A DNA stretch of 64,000 nt from Phallusia fumigata (lineage: Eukaryota; Chordata; Ascidiacea; Phlebobranchia; Ascidiidae). Positions 25,301 to 35,410 of the stretch are shown here, piece after piece (the first letter of the stretch is position 1; each line of letters begins with the position of its first letter). The position numbers and the translations under genes were made by a program. Location: NCBI GenBank assembly GCA_008931825.1, contig QXVZ01020046.1:153676-217675 (forward strand). Reading direction: 5' to 3'. The notes under the pieces were generated by a model. It was not told the origin of the DNA. It made no database searches and saw nothing but the letters and a program-made list of their open reading frames with translations.

Positions 25301-28300
25301 TAGAAGTGTGCTACCAAACAATTATTTACTCGCCTTTTTATCATCTGGGTTTTTACGTTAAGTTATGTGGTTGGGGGTAATAATGGATCGTTTCCTTACT
25401 GATTCCATCAAACAAGTTTGGTCGTTTTCTGACATTGCAAACCAAAGACGGGGCAATTTCATGACATAATTTGCAGTTGTAACCTTGCTCTGTAAATATG
25501 ACATGCTATAAAGAAGCTTAATGATGGTGCGATTCTCCAACCAAGGAATAACTCGACTGCGTTTTTACTTTTTCGTTAGTTTGTTAGTTTTGGGAGCCAA
25601 ATTTTGGAAAAACTGTAATGTACCAGCCGATTTATGCATTTGGAGTGACGTGTTTTGTGGAAAATGCAAACATTTTTATTAAAATAGCTTTTGTTTCTAT
25701 ATTCTGCAACCAAAAAACAGCGCAACAAAACAATAGCTATATAATTGTTTTTGTGTACCGTACTTTACAACATTTTTGTTGTTGAATGGTCGTGTAACTT
25801 AGTACCTTACATTGATACACCATGTGTATGTATGCGGTCGTGTTGTTCTTTGGCAATGTTGACACTTAGAGGTCATTTTGCCTCAGTAGCTTTGGGTAAA
25901 CACAACCTGATTTAGAGAGACAACTGACGTCACGGCACAGACGCCTCCGCATCCGATGGTGTCGGGTGGTCCAGCACTGATTGTGCGCATAGCGGATGTG
26001 TCGTGACTTTGACCTTCAGTAACCCAAGGTCGGCACGTGACACCTACGTTTTTGTGCAAGTAAGACTTCGGCAGGGCTTTTTGCTCTGGTAATCGTTACG
26101 TACACCGCTATTTCTATAACGAAACGAGCCGTAACTTCCAACGTGGCGATGCGTATGCTTGCGTAGTCGCTTGGTGAAACGTGTTGTACTGGTCGATCAA
26201 TCTTATGTTGCTTTTAGCACATTTCCCTTCTTGCCCAGATGACCTTATACAAATGACTTATTGGCTGTAGTAAAGTTTAGTACTTTTAAACCAGTGGTTC
26301 TTAACCTTTTCACAGCACATGGACCTTTTCCTGAAAAAAATTAATGACTCACTCCCGTTTTTGACTAGCAAGACATAATTTATTTTCCTATTCAATACAT
26401 CTACTTTCCACCTAAAAGTTCATATTTACCTAATATGTTGCGCAATGTGAAAACGCTTCGACTAGCCTCCATTCAGGCTAAGTAATATATTAAAATGTCA
26501 GTGTTGAAGCACTAAAAGTTGTCATCATTCTCGGATGTTGGGAGTAAGATGTTGTAAAACTTCAAACTTCTTGTAATATGGTGCTTTAGTTCAGAAACTG
26601 TCGTGATTTTTGATATATCTTGATCCCTTGAAACAAAAAAGCGTTTTATCACATTTTTGTCTTGTCACGTATCTTTTCTTGCTGGAGTTTTTCGAAGCTT
26701 GAAAAAGGAGAAAACTGATGTTTTATAATGTTATTGTGTTCGAACGGGATGAGCGTAGTGGGGTGTGTTCTAATACCGACCTGTGATTAATGACTGGATA
26801 AAAGTAAATCCTTGCACCACGAAGTCCGCCTTTGTCCACGTGCCCAAATCGAACATATGTGCACTGATGCTTGACATACCGCCATTGATGCGCGGTTATG
26901 CGTGACGATTGCCATTTTTAGGCTATCATTCAGCCTCCATTTTCAAAACGTTTCTAAACCGACGTAGTTTTCGTATTTTTTTCTAAACTATGGTTGCCTG
27001 GCGCTGTTTGATATAGTTATTGAACAAAGTCCATATTTTGGTGCTTTAACTACATTTGGCAGGGCTTTGTACTTTAAGCTGTACGAGTGTAATCACAAAT
27101 GGAGGCTCGTGCTATTTCACGTTTGCTAGATATTTTGAAAGGGAGTATTTATTTTAAGAAAACGCTCAAAAAAGCTTTAAACGTGTTTCCTTTACGATTT
27201 CAAATACCTTGGTGCAGTTAAATATACATCGGTATTGGACGCAACATAATGTAAACCGTCATTTGGCCCATTTCATGGGTAATAATTCTGTGGTTTAAAA
27301 AACTATCGCTAACAGCAGTGTTCCCCAACATTTTTGTGGTCGCGTACCACTTGGAGGTAACGCAATGTCGCCGCGTACCACCCAGTTCCAGAAAAAGCAA
27401 TTTCGACAAAAACATTGTTTATTTTCTGCATCGAATGATATGCAACAAGGAACGCAGGTATTAATGCGCGAGAGGTGCTCACGTAGCACTTGGAATGCCG
27501 TCGCGTACGACCAGTTGGGAAACCCTGACTTACAGGCATAATCCGCAATGAAAGCAGTAAAAATCATTCAATTAAACCAGTTCCGAATTGGGGCCTTGTT
27601 TCAAAAACGACCATTCGTTTAACTGCACAATGCTTGATCATAAACGTTATTAATCGCTCAGGTAAATATGTTTTTTTCGAAACCGTCACAATCAGCAACC
27701 GAGGCCAAACAAGGTTAAACAACAACGACTCCAGACGAAAATAAAGTTCACGGTGATATGCAATTAAGTCCCATTACATGCGGACAACAAGTTACTCTGT
27801 GCTTCAAGCGACCTGAACTCGAATGAACCATCAACGTCACATGCAGTATGACGTCACAAAGGAAATACGCGCATGTAGGTTACTCTAGTTCATCCATTGA
27901 GTGATTCTTGCTCCCACATCCTCTTCGCTGTTTGACAGGACCAGGAAGTCTGAGATTCTTTTGTTGATTGGCCCGCATGATGAGACTGTTGGCATTTAAA
28001 AGCACATGTAACCAGCTATGAATTTTATGCGAGCGCGCTATTATTGGCTTTGTTGGCTCATTTGGTGGGCTGATACTAGGTGACGTATTCCTCGAATAAA
28101 CAACTAGGTCTGTTACCAATGTCTGTTTTTGTTTGACTGTAATATGTTCAATTGCGCTTCATTCACATTATTCCTCGTGATTTTCCTCGAACTTAGACAC
28201 AGCTGTGCCCACCTTGTTGCACAACATTGAAAGTAATTTGCTTGAAATACCTTTACATTTGCTTAAAAGGGGCATATACTTCTGGTTTATGAAACCATAA

Positions 28301-31300
28301 TTGGGATGACAGCTCAATTGCGACCTAACTAAACACAAACTACAAAATAACAAACATAGTGAAATGAAACAATACATTATGTACCACCAGAAATTTTTTG
28401 GCCTGGGAAAAACGTAACTTAAAAATGAAACTATAACATTGACTGAAGTGGATCATTTTGCTACTATAACATTGACTGAAGTGGATCAACCCATGTGACC
28501 TCTTTGGTAACCTACCTTCCTTGGGCCTGATGAATTGTCTGTACGTGTGTTGAGGTCACCCTCTCTAATTCTTTGATGTGTCATGGTACTATGTCAGTAA
28601 GTTTAAGGGAACCCTGGGGGGGGAGGGTTTAGTTGTAGACTTTTTTAACTTTTAAGTTCAGACCCGGCCTTTGAAAGTATTCCACATCGAAAAACAGAAT
28701 CCAAATATTTCTGTCGCCAATATGCGAAAAAGTAGACCCTGTAACTAAAACCCTAGATTAATTTCTGCAACTGTACTGTTTACGACGTAGTTATTATACG
28801 TTACACCAAGATATACTTTTTTAGGCGTTGAAAAAGAAGGAAAGTGAGCAGCATCAGCTATTGGACGGCCTTGTAAAGGAAAAACAAGCGAAGATGGAGC
28901 GAATGATGGCGCTAAAGAGCGATCTTCTTAAAACAGTGAGCAGTAAGGTGATCGACCATTACCTGGAAGACTGTCTCAATAAAGGTGTGCACGGAAGTTT
29001 GATTCCATTAAAAAAACGACTATTGTGGCCATTTTTAATGATTGATGCTGGGACATTCTGCTGGGTACTAAATAAAAGGTTCAGAGGCAGTGTTTTTCAA
29101 CCTTTTTGCTTACGCGGCCCAGATAACGTTTTGAAAAAAAATCTCGTGGCCGACTAGATCATCCTTATGGCAAGCTTCCCACAGTGTGAGCTTTTTATAA
29201 CACAAAATCGCGTTGTTTTGAACCAATGAATACAATCAATTAGTATCTTAGTTCTTGCGGAAAATAAGGATTTTAAATCATTCGCCTTTTTGATTGGGGC
29301 TTATAACTTATCATGACGAGTCGAACGGTTTCAGTAGCATGGTATAGATTGGGGTGCAACTCTTTGTTTAAATTCACGTGTGATGTAATATTTCTCGTGA
29401 CGAACTAAACAGGACATGCCAAATGAGTTATTTTTACACTTATGTGAGCACATTTATCAAAGACATTCTGTTGCTTTACCTCGTGGCAAGTCTGGGCACT
29501 TCTGTGTAAGAAGTAAATTCACACGGTGGAGTTTTTTGTATCCTCTCCTTTATTTTGGCCTACTTTGCTGTAGACCTTCTTGCCCACATTCTCCATATGT
29601 TTTTAACTCTTAGATTACGCGCAAGAGGAAACCTCGTCAGTGTCCTCACTTCAAACATCCGGGATGTTAGAGGACGACCAGCAGTCGACATCCACTGCGT
29701 CAGGTTCAGTCACAAAAAATCTAAAAATGTTTAGAGCTTACAAATTCTTTATTAATGCCAGCAAAATTACTACTACATACTACTAATCACTACTGCGTGT
29801 TGTTGCTTTTGTTTTTGTTAAACCAAGCATCCCTCTTGTTCCGTTTCCATTAAACTGTCTTTGTGCGAACTTAAATTTTGCACTGAAATTTTGGCATCCA
29901 TTCATTGTGACTTTGTTCTTCCGCCACCCTATGTCATAACTTAATAAGTCCCTAAATTAAATTTCATTCTTTTGTTCTTTTGTTGTGTCCTTAACCTGTT
30001 ATCACTTTTCATTCTATGCAGAAGCCGAAGAAGAGGAAATGAAAGCGTCGTTGTCTTTTCTTCCACGTTCCCCGGATCTCATCCGGGACATTGTTGTCTA
30101 CCCTCCAACTTCCAACACCAACCGCCCTCCGCGTCGGCGCATTGTACCCACCAGCGGGGCGCAACCCCCAAACTCCACTCAGCCCCCTTTGGACCCCCAA
30201 CGACCAATCAACACCACCAACCCATCAAGTGAAGTTCGACGCACCGCGGGGCCCCAAAGGTCTCCTATGAAGCTCTACGGCACACCTTCTGGTCGCTCGG
30301 CTACTCCTTCGCCTCCTTCTAACTGTTATTCGTTTTTTCCGCGGTTTCACATCGGCAGCGGAGGCAGTCCGCCACTTCTGTCGTCCAATAACTCAACAAA
30401 ACTGCAGAAACCCATTGAATCTATGGTGTTTGGCCAAAGAACGCGGACAGGTGACAACGGCGCTGTTGCAAACCCGGTATACAAAGTGCTAAGCAGCCTT
30501 CCCTTAACATCGACTTCGGAGCCCGCAAAACCGGCCAACATGGTCGCGGGACAATCCCAGGTTTTGAACATCCAGCCAACGCCGTCGGCTGTACCCGCTG
30601 CTGCAGTTTCAGTTGTTGACTCGGACGCTAGGGTTTCAACTCCTGTGTCGATCCGCCATAACGCTGGTGTTGTGTTGGGCGCTGACGGTCGTGTTTCGTT
30701 GCCGTCGTTTTCCGGGTACCAAGTCAAGGTAAATCTCTCGGTTTTCATTGGTTAGGTTATAGATACAGAAAATGCATGCACGTTGTATCACACGAATAAA
30801 AAATCGTTGAGGATGGTTTATTTTATTGCGTTGTATTTCTATTTGAGCATCAAAATGAGCATCAAGGATTGAATATGTATTTATTTTGCGCTTAATCTCC
30901 GCAGAAAAACAAAATTTGTCTGATTTTATTTATGCATTTGTCGTCCGCAGGTGAAGTACGTCAACCCCACCATATCTGTAAACGCTAACACAACGCCCAG
31001 CCAATCACACATGCCCATGAAGAAACGTCACTATGACGTCAGTAGCTTCTCGGCGGCCACAACCAGCACGGCGAACCGTCCCCGATCCTTTATGTCGTCT
31101 GTAAGTGACAGCACCCCGAAACTAACCTCACTGTACGTCGGTGCAACCGCTGCGGTCTTGGGTCGCGATAACTCGGAAACCGGCATCTCGACTTCGGATA
31201 CCGAAAGCGACCGAGACTCTCCGATGTTTATCGACCAGTCCCGAGTAAATGCGAAGGTGCCGCAGTGGATGAAAAGCGCCGCTGGGAGGGAGTGGACCGA

Positions 31301-33318
31301 GTACAGGAACAAGGATGTGACTAAGAAGAAACCTGTGATTCAGGTCCATCCGTACGAGCCCCCAAAGGCATCCGGAGCGGCGTCTGTTGCCAAGACGACG
31401 GATTATCGACCAAAAGCCACTTTCAGCTTGTGGGATCGAAAACACCATGCCAGTAAGTTGTTTTTTTTATTCTTGAGAATCCATCAAGCTGCTTTTGCGC
31501 TGTGCCTAGCTGCTAATGTACTGTCAATGTTAAACTGATTTAACACCTGAAACAACCTTGGCAGTAACCATGACGACAGCTACAAATTGGCGCGGAAAGC
31601 AACTTCTTACGTCAAAGACTAAAACGAGTGTTATTTCATCCGGACCACCAGCATCTTCCACTCTTCCAGCTCCGACGTCAATGACGCAGGTATGTTGTTT
31701 ACGACGTCATTTTACATCGAATTACATTTAAATGAAAGTTTTTTTGTTCTGTTTAACTTTATTTTGTCGTAAATACTATATTATTCCCGTGGTACAGGAC
31801 TGTTTTTATTTTACTTATTAGGTTTCATACACCACGCTGCAAAAAGCCACAAAACCGACGATCCCATCTGCACTAGTGGTGGGTCAACAGAATTCCGCGT
31901 CACCGCAAGCTGTCGCTGTGGAGACGTCAGTTGGTAAATCAACAGCACCACCCCAAGGTAAGTTTATTCTTTTCGCTGGATAAAATATTACAACACTATT
32001 TGCAAAAATAAAAATATTTGGTTCACCACCAGTTTCCACACATCTGCAACTGACACCACAACCAGCAACCAGCTCGGACCACCCGCGGACCAGCGTTGGT
32101 GCAAATGGTGTGATCCACATACCAGGTCAAACCATCCCCAACTACCAAACCCTACCTGCTTCGGTCGCGGGCAACCAGATGGCTTACCAGATTATACAAG
32201 CACCGTATATGGCCCCGGCGTTTTCTACTGCCGGACCAGTTAACACCACTCAAATGGCAAGCGGATCCGTACAAGGTCAACCAGCGGTCGCGTATGTCAT
32301 GAATGCCCCGACGGAAGGGAAGGACGTGACTCCAGGGGACCGCTCTGCGGTTCTGGCACCGGCCAATATGCCCTTAATGATTCCTGTTGGGTACGTGATG
32401 TACCCAGGCAACATCGGAGTCTCAGTTGCCCAACACGGCGTCCAGTTTGCAAATTTGCAAGCACCACCTGCCGCCAAGATGCTGGCCCAGCCCACGGGCC
32501 AAATGAGCCTCCAAACACTACACTCTAGCGGCACCAAGCGGCCACACTCCCCTCCGCCAGCCGACAGTTTGCGTAAACGCGCTGGCTCCACAGACAGCGC
32601 CAGTAGCTCAACCGTATCGGTCGAGTCTCTGGACAACGACAAGCGCGATCAACCAAAACGACCCAGAGTGAACCCGTCGCGTGATCCTATTTCAGTCGCT
32701 CCAACAAATCACGTGGTACAGAGCCTACCGATTGATAAAACGTCATCGCAGGCTCATACTCAGTTTTTGGTGCCTGGGAACCACGGTTTTGTGATGGCGA
32801 ATAACGGCTCGGCGATTCCGATCAACTTACTTGGTTACCCGCTGCAGTCGTATCCGGCAGGTGGCGCCGGTGGGATTCAGGCAGTGCAGATGGCTGGTTT
32901 GCCTGCCAACCAGGGCGGACTTGGTCAGGTGCGTATGAATTAAAAAGAGTTATAACAGAAGTTAAACAATTAAAATGAATTGGGTGGTGTTTTGCCTGTG
33001 AAGACATAGAGAATGATGCACATTAAAATCCAAAATAATTATAGTTTTGGGCCTTTTGGCTGCACACATGGCCACACACCATTTAAACATTGTTGGCGCG
33101 GTAAAGTTGATTTTAAACTTGTAATAACGCTTTGAAATAGCTGTTTTTTGTGTTTGATTGTTTAGATATTGACCCTCCCACAAGGCATCGGGCTGCAACT
33201 AGCCTCTTCGGTTGCCATGACTACGTCGGTCGGTGGGCAACAGACACTGACGTCACCCGTCACGCTGCAGGTCATGCCGGCCCCCTCCCCACAAACACAC
33301 CAGGACAAGCCAAGTTGA
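13377..33318 (+). CDS. MNT: MNT, MAX-binding bHLH-zipper transcriptional repressor
   Basis: Fourteen exons join in one frame of 1251 residues: 13377-13620, 16584-16696, 16915-17092, 18466-18754, 19130-19180, 20242-20353, 28825-28984, 29614-29703, 30022-30728, 30951-31452, 31565-31689, 31822-31957, 32033-32928, 33166-33318. The N-terminus MSLHTLLAAVEFLE is a SIN3-interaction helix (vertebrate MNT/MXD type). Exons 5-6 give the basic region and HLH (about 281-329: H-N-Q-L-E-K-N-R-R-A-H-L-K...). Exon 7 gives the zipper (about 330-380). Exon 8 keeps E-D-D-Q-Q-S-T-S-T-A-S (about 402-412), close to a motif after the zipper in vertebrate MNT. Known role: dimerises with MAX, binds CACGTG and recruits SIN3 to oppose MYC. 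The tail of over 800 residues is Pro/Ser/Thr/Gln-rich with basic patches near 1050 and 1085; vertebrate MNT is about half this length. Exons 3-4 and the tail are less certain than the domains. Confidence 0.93.
14101..14159. promoter_or_regulatory. Triple E-box cluster in MNT intron 1
   Basis: CACGTG occurs at 14105-14110, 14137-14142 and 14154-14159. The first two lie in a perfect 12-bp inverted repeat, CAAACACGTGAT (14101-14112) and ATCACGTGTTTG (14135-14146). The surrounding 13860-14300 is CpG-rich. This is a plausible enhancer or feedback site for MYC/MAX/MNT dimers; no binding data. Confidence 0.6.
14202..14219. other. Alternating purine-pyrimidine tract (Z-DNA-prone)
   Basis: GTGTGCGCGCACGCGCGT is 18 bases of strict purine-pyrimidine alternation, mostly CG/GC steps, within the CpG-rich part of MNT intron 1 and about 45 bases after the E-box cluster. 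Confidence 0.5.
17921..18351. mobile_element. hAT-like MITE in MNT intron 3
   Basis: 431-bp non-autonomous element with ends CAGTGGTTCCCAACCT and the inverted AGGTTGGGAACCACTG. It is flanked by ATTTAATA (17913-17920) and ATTTAATG (18352-18359), an 8-bp target duplication with one mismatch. CAG termini and 8-bp duplications are typical of hAT transposons. No transposase frame. Confidence 0.85.
21428..21450 (+). mobile_element. hAT-like MITE end fragment
   Basis: CAGTGATTCTCAAACTGGG matches the terminal motif of the hAT-like elements in this gene. No matching right end is found, so it is a fragment or a diverged copy. Confidence 0.4.
23757..23963. mobile_element. hAT-like MITE in MNT intron 6
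   Basis: 207 bp from CAGTGTTTCTTAAC to the inverted end GAGAATCACTG. The interior repeats GGACCAC/GCGGACCA motifs. The flanking 8-mers (GTGGATTC, GATTATCC) no longer match well, which suggests an old insertion. Confidence 0.62.
26292..26320 (+). mobile_element. hAT-like MITE left end
   Basis: CAGTGGTTCTTAACCTTTTC matches the terminal motif of the complete copy at 17921-18351. The right end is not recognised. Confidence 0.45.
27316..27527. mobile_element. hAT-like MITE in MNT intron 6
   Basis: 212-bp element with ends CAGTGTTCCCCAAC and GTTGGGAAACCCTG. Flanking 8-mers GCTAACAG (27308-27315) and ACTTACAG (27528-27535) agree at six of eight positions. The interior has repeated CGCGTACCAC. Confidence 0.65.
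28430..28488. repeat. 33-bp tandem duplication
   Basis: ACTATAACATTGACTGAAGT and its following GGATCA occur at 28430-28455 and again at 28463-28488 without a mismatch, so the duplication is recent. Confidence 0.8.
29088..29115 (+). mobile_element. hAT-like MITE left end in MNT intron 7
   Basis: CAGTGTTTTTCAACCTTTTT begins just after the zipper exon. The right end was not recognised. Confidence 0.4.
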
Positions 33319-35410
33319 CGTCACCAATGACGTTTATCTTCGAAAGAGTGCAATAGCGACAGAAGCAGTTGAATTGTACATTTTGGTACAATTGCTTTTT
33401 TAAGTTTTTTTTATTTCAGATGCAGCAAGGTCATGGGTTTTAATAGCGTCAAACGAAGCAACAGTGCTTTTAAGTGTTAAAACCGTCAGTGCTCGTCGAG
33501 CGTTTACGAAAAAAAAGAATATTGTCAAAAACAATGTCGGGATAGCAAGTTTTTGCAAGAGGAAACCCGAAACAAAAAGCGATGGACCAACAATTTTGGA
33601 TGATCAGAATTGTTTTCTGGCAATTTTAAATTAGTAATCTCCTGTTCGTCATGGCAAAGCATAATGGCATTGGAAGTTGTATTGCACTTTATTTTGGGTA
33701 ACGCATTTTTTGGTATTGCATTGTTCAGGTTGTAAAGCGTTCTACCCAAAAAAGTTTTGAACAAACTCCGGTAAAGCAACAATATAATACTTCTTTCGAA
33801 CGAATCTTGGAGTCCAACTGTTTTAAATAAGCGATGGAGCGTCGTAGCGCACGCTGTTTCTGGGACTGGCCAAAGGGAGCGAGTTTGGGCCTAAAATGAC
33901 CCGTGAACAAGGCCTGAACAAACCTTGTTTAAACGTCGCCTTCATAATAGCTGTCAGATTGCATGAACAATTTGTTTAAATTGACCAAGGGCAGGGTCAT
34001 GATAATTTTGGTTTAGTATTTCCCGCCCCGGGGTGCTCAGTATACTTGTGCATTGCCTCAACTTTCCCCGTACGCTATAGTATTATAATGTCTGCCGCTT
34101 GCGCCTCAAACTTATTTTTTACGCGCATTGTGTCGTTGTCCTTGTCCACTTCGCTTTTCGCTAACTTATTTTCGTCACACTTCAACAGTTCCGCTAACAA
34201 ACCTGTTTCTTTCGTTCTTCGTGCGAAATTATAATAAACTATCTGTAGAACAAAGTGTTTTTATAGTTTAGGTTGTTTTTAATATAAGGTAAACAAGACA
34301 GCTATGTGCATTTTAACTTAGGCTATATTATGTATATTACTGTAAGGTTATCTTGCAAGCGTTTGCTTCGTCGTTTCACTAAGGTCGTTTTCCCCGCGAT
34401 ATATGCTTGAGCGTCCCATCCTGGTCGCAACTATGGGTTTTTGGACAACAAGAGAAAGTTAGAAAACCTGACCTGCGTTCAGATTTAAAGTCACACCTTG
34501 CGAGTGCAGCGCTCTATTTACCGGGATACGCAAAATCTGTGTGATATCCAGCTAAAATTTGGGACGCTAAAGCAAACGCATGCGTTATTGACGGAAGAAC
34601 ACAACTTGTAATTATTGTCAAACTTACATCAAAGAATCTGTTTGGCTTCAGTGTGTTATATTAACCACCCTAGGTCAAACAGTTGTAGCCACAACGATTT
34701 GAAATGGCCTAAATCCGGCTATGGGTAAAGAAAATTACAACTCCTTTTTTACGGTTATACCTTTAAACCCCTTTTTTCGACAAACTGTATAAAATCGAAC
34801 GGAAACAGCTTTGCGATTGCCAAGCCTGCATAAAAAAATTTTGGGTTTTTCTCTCACATGTACACAAAGCTAGCATCTATCTATCAGTTTTATTTTATCA
34901 TAAAGTTAACACGTTTTTTCATAGAAGGCAATTTGTGACAAATACACACATTGCGTCAATAAAAGAATTGCACACATTGCGTAAAAAATTTTCACACAGT
35001 AAAAAAGTATTAAAAATATCCTCTAGTGTAAATGTGAGGAAATAGTAAAGCAGCACAATTTAAATAAGGAATGCCCGAACAGACACGAAACAGTAACAGC
35101 CTTTAAAACGGTTTGCTTGGCGTTTATCTGCTTAAAATATTTTTGCGCCTTCAAATGTAATTGCAGTCGGGAAACTGTTTTCGAAAAACTTTAATATCAA
35201 CAAAAATACAAAACAAAGTCAAACATGTTTTCCTTTTTGTCATTTTTAAACTTTGCAGGCAAAATAGCCGACAAAGTAAACCGTAGTCAGTTGTCAATTT
35301 GCCATCTCTGGCTCAGTAACACGGTTTTTCTTGATTACTGACGAAGATACCTGAGTTAAATTGGGCCTTTTTCGCATAAAACCTTAGCCCTGGGATTAGA
35401 ATGTTCAACT
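33319..35410. other. MNT 3' UTR and intergenic region
   Basis: No coding exon recognised between the MNT stop and the 3' end of convergent DRAM gene A. A candidate poly(A) signal AATAAA lies at 34233-34238. Confidence 0.55.

Larger units (their letters stand above)
20354..28824 (+). other. Long MNT intron 6 (between HLH and zipper exons)
   Basis: 8.5-kb intron separating the HLH exon from the zipper exon. It contains hAT-like elements, a GC-richer patch at 24890-25150 with E-boxes at 24955-24960 and 24968-24973 followed by a polypyrimidine run (about 25030-25085), and a patch at 25920-26040 with TGACGTCA (25925-25932) and CACGTG (26034-26039). Open frames inside, for example at 22931-23440, have no splice or homology support. 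Confidence 0.7.
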
